Shown in pieces: positions 62,161-64,000 of a stretch of 64,000 nt of DNA. This DNA comes from Burkholderiaceae bacterium (lineage in GTDB: Bacteria; Pseudomonadota; Gammaproteobacteria; Burkholderiales; Burkholderiaceae_C): assembly GCA_030123545.1 (NCBI GenBank), contig CP126124.1:2232001-2296000 (forward strand), read 5' to 3'. The position numbers and the translations under genes were made by a program. Position 1 is the first letter of the stretch; each line of letters opens with the position of its first letter. The notes beneath the pieces are model-generated. The model was not told the DNA's origin. It saw nothing but the letters and a program-made list of their open reading frames with translations, and did no database searches.

Positions 62161-63147
62161 CTAGAAGTTCACTGGGACTTCGGGCGCCTCGCCCTTCTGG
62201 ATCTCGTAGACCAGATTGGGCGATCCGTTCTCCCATACCAGCAGCATCGAGCGCTTCGGGCTGTAGCCCTGATGGCGGCAGTACGCCGGCATCGCGGCCA
62301 TGTCACCTGCCTTCATGATCACGCGCGCCAGCGGCTTGCCCGTGTCCTTGTGAGCGCAATCCCAGTGAATTTCGTCGCTCATCTGAAAAAACCATTCGAC
62401 GCGATCGTTGCCGTGAATGATTGGCAGGATGTGCTCTTCGGTCGTGGGGCACATGTAGCTGTACTTGACGACGGAGGTGAACGAGGGGTTCCAGGTCACC
62501 TGCGAGCGGCTTAGGAAGCCGAACAGGTTGAACGCGTGCACCTCGTTTTCGAAGCCCGGCTCTGGATGCAGCTCGGGCTGATCCTGCGACACGTCGGCGA
62601 AAGCGCGGTTGATCGGGGCGCCGCGGGCATCCGTGCGCAGCGGCAGATCGTCCTTCATGCCGACGCAGCGCTTGGCCAGTTCACGCGCCCGCGTGACCGC
62701 TGCCGTGTTGTTGCCGTGCTTGCGGCCGTAGGGGCTTCCCGTTTCTTGCGGTGCCGCAAAGGGGTCGAAGCCTTCATTGGTCCAGTCGTCGAGCATCTGC
62801 TTGAAGGTCTCTCCAATCTGCTCGGTCGGGAAGTTCTGCAGCAGGTCGACGCCGGCGTCCTTCATCGTCGCGTTGTACGAGCCTGCAAAGAAGTCGACTG
62901 TCTTGTAGTGGTTGACAGTGCCAATGACATGGTCGAAGTTGACCCAGCCGTAAAAGAAGCCCCAGGCCACGTCGCGCATCAGCGCACGCAGGTAGGCGCC
63001 CGCGTCCATCGTGTGGCTGAGCTTGCGGCCGTCGCGCGTCGTCCACTCGATGTGGGCGAAGTATTCGTCGCGCCTGAAATGAAAGGCTCCAAGCGTGTAG
63101 CTCTTGTAACCCAGTATGGCGTCGGGCGTCGAGACGATGACATTCAT
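62161..63147 (-). CDS. hapD: Hydroquinone 1,2-dioxygenase large subunit (HapD-like)
   Basis: Large subunit (328 aa, about 37 kDa) of the two-component Fe(II) hydroquinone dioxygenase that opens hydroquinone to 4-hydroxymuconic semialdehyde. The size and partner match HapD/PnpE-type subunits. The text includes GAFHFRRDEYFAHIEWTTRDGRKLSHTMDAGAYLRALMRDVAWGFFYGWVNFDHVIGT and a C-terminal cupin-like part with MCPTTEEHILPIIHGNDRVEWFFQMSDEIHWD and AGDMAAMPAYCRHQGYSPKRSMLLVWENG. The latter has several His and Glu residues suited to iron. AAGGAGT precedes the ATG. It lies 27 bp after the small subunit gene. Confidence 0.82.
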   Translation of the reverse strand: MNVIVSTPDAILGYKSYTLGAFHFRRDEYFAHIEWTTRDGRKLSHTMDAGAYLRALMRDVAWGFFYGWVNFDHVIGTVNHYKTVDFFAGSYNATMKDAGVDLLQNFPTEQIGETFKQMLDDWTNEGFDPFAAPQETGSPYGRKHGNNTAAVTRARELAKRCVGMKDDLPLRTDARGAPINRAFADVSQDQPELHPEPGFENEVHAFNLFGFLSRSQVTWNPSFTSVVKYSYMCPTTEEHILPIIHGNDRVEWFFQMSDEIHWDCAHKDTGKPLARVIMKAGDMAAMPAYCRHQGYSPKRSMLLVWENGSPNLVYEIQKGEAPEVPVNF

Positions 63148-63174
63148 GATTCGTACTCCTTCAAATGACTTCGT

Positions 63175-63684
63175 TTAGGCGCTCTGGCAGACATCAGACC
63201 AGCGCTCGATCGACAGATCGCCCTTGCAGGTTTGTAGGATGACGACGCCTGGGCGTGCGCTTCGGAATTGGTAGGCCGTGTTCTTGGGAAGAATGCCCTG
63301 GTGTCCGCGACGCAGCTTCATCCACCCCATCTTCCGGCCGCTCGGCGCGCCCTGGACCAGCACGGCGCCGTTCTTTTCTACGTCCTTCACGGTCTGCTTG
63401 GCGTCGAGTTGAACCAGGTGCACCTCGACCTCACCGTCCATCACCAGTGCGAACTCGTCGTGGGCGCAGGTGTACCAGGGTGACTCGCCCTCGGCGCGCA
63501 GACACTCGAGCACGTAAATCTGGTTTTGCCCGAACACCACCTTCTCGTACGGCTTGGCGCCATTGGCGATCTCGAAGCAGTTGGAGAAGGCGTAGTGTTT
63601 GACGTCGTCGTCTATGGGCTGGACAGAGCCCTTCTCGTACGACGAAAGCGACCCGAAGCGGGTTTGATAGGTGGTGGCGGACAT
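63175..63684 (-). CDS. hapC: Hydroquinone 1,2-dioxygenase small subunit (HapC-like)
   Basis: Small subunit (169 aa, about 19 kDa), a single cupin: KPYEKVVFGQNQIYVLECLRAEGESPWYTCAHDEFALVMDGEVEVHLVQLD, then GAPSGRKMGWMKLRRGHQGILPKNTAYQFRSARPGVVILQTCKGDLSIERW. Together with the next gene it matches the alpha-subunit/beta-subunit pair known from hydroxyacetophenone and nitrophenol degraders. ATG 63684 is chosen over a start 23 codons upstream because GAGGAG lies before it and the known size fits. It is the first gene of a twelve-gene operon reaching 52333. Confidence 0.82.
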   Translation of the reverse strand: MSATTYQTRFGSLSSYEKGSVQPIDDDVKHYAFSNCFEIANGAKPYEKVVFGQNQIYVLECLRAEGESPWYTCAHDEFALVMDGEVEVHLVQLDAKQTVKDVEKNGAVLVQGAPSGRKMGWMKLRRGHQGILPKNTAYQFRSARPGVVILQTCKGDLSIERWSDVCQSA

Positions 63685-63704
63685 AGGCGGGCTCCTCGAT
63701 GTTG

Positions 63705-63799
63705 CCGAACAATCGGCTAGGCCAATGAACTGGACTGGGAGAAGTCTAGGCAATGGAATGCGCCAGCGGTAGGCACTTGAAAGCGACCAGATTGTTCGG
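63705..63799. promoter_or_regulatory. Promoter region of the hydroquinone operon with inverted repeat
   Basis: ccgaacaat (63705-63713) is repeated inverted as attgttcgg (63791-63799), and cggtcaat occurs twice in tandem (63797-63813). The 148-bp gap lies between the LysR-type gene and hapC, where a LysR regulator would bind. The assignment rests on position and repeats only. Confidence 0.35.
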
Positions 63800-63832
63800 T
63801 CAATCCGGTCAATAGCGCGGGTTTACCCGCGA

Positions 63833-64000
63833 TCAATCGATTACGTCGGCGCGCAGCCAGCCGCGTTCGATCAGCGACTGGTCCCAGGGCGGTACGTCGG
63901 GAAATGCAGCTTGCAGGGTATCGAGGAACAGCCTCAATTTGCGCTGACCGCGCAAATTCGCCGGATAGAAGACCGACAGCCAGAACGCGCTCAGGGCGTA
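63833..64000 (-). CDS. LysR-type regulator, C-terminal end (cut by window edge)
   Basis: Only the last 55 codons are visible, ending at a TGA at 63833-63835: YALSAFWLSVFYPANLRGQRK, then LRLFLDTLQAAFPDVPPWDQSL. The sequence VxYPxxxxxxxKLRLFLDxL is the usual final strand and helix of the LysR effector domain. Regulators of hydroquinone clusters are often LysR-type, and this gene lies directly upstream of hapC on the same strand. It is probably the activator of the operon. The DNA-binding domain lies outside the window. Confidence 0.7.
   Translation of the reverse strand, partial: YALSAFWLSVFYPANLRGQRKLRLFLDTLQAAFPDVPPWDQSLIERGWLRADVID

Overview
The window is high-GC chromosomal DNA of a betaproteobacterium, most likely Burkholderiales and close to Comamonadaceae. 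The evidence is the smc-zipA-ligA order, the dapC-dapD-pilU-dapE-prmB order, DUF4148 and COG4705 proteins, and short GCTAT-N7-ATAGC palindromes scattered through genes. Assignments rest on reading translations and motifs by eye; no database search was run.

1-9.8 kb: a partial chromate transporter (chrA), then ligA, zipA and smc, all on the minus strand. Divergent from them are a PAP2 phosphatase, a small DUF4148 secreted protein and a PepSY protein. 9.9-19 kb: a plus-strand operon with TolC-like, adaptor and RND pump genes, a four-repeat COG4705 membrane protein, a DedA protein, and a response regulator/sensor kinase pair. 19-27 kb: a RidA protein, then lysine/diaminopimelate genes (dapC, dapD, dapE) with a PilT/PilU ATPase between them, prmB and an ABC-F ATPase.

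27-34.5 kb is an accessory stretch: a sulfite dehydrogenase pair (sorAB), two Hsp20 genes, two small unknown genes with strong ribosome binding sites, then an Hsp20-like gene overlapping a lon gene. Decayed copies of the 3' end of the ABC-F gene lie between these cassettes, so the stretch appears to have grown by repeated insertions or duplications at one junction.

34,463-46,826 is a 12.4 kb integrated element in tRNA-Lys(UUU), bounded by a perfect 50-bp direct repeat. It has an integrase, paired 11-bp arm-type repeats at both ends, an AlpA-like protein, a Mor-like activator, a P4-type primase/helicase, a putative origin (28-bp inverted repeat plus iterons), a lambda-E-like major capsid protein and a 1031-aa tape measure protein. 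It has no recognisable terminase, portal, protease, connector, other tail or lysis genes. It looks like an intact phage satellite that supplies its own capsid and tail-length proteins, and is the best candidate here for an undescribed system.

46.9-52.3 kb: tcdA, the tolB-pal-cpoB envelope operon without tolQRA beside it, and a divergent MsbA-type exporter. 52.3-64 kb: a twelve-gene minus-strand operon for hydroquinone catabolism. It encodes a two-subunit hydroquinone dioxygenase (HapCD type), an aldehyde dehydrogenase, a WrbA quinone reductase, maleylacetate reductase, a complete Liv-type ABC importer, a hydroxyquinol-type intradiol dioxygenase, a YciI-like protein and a beta-keto acid cleavage enzyme (BKACE). 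The BKACE could replace the usual CoA-transferase and thiolase by converting 3-oxoadipate plus acetyl-CoA to succinyl-CoA plus acetoacetate. The end of a LysR regulator gene lies upstream at the window edge.
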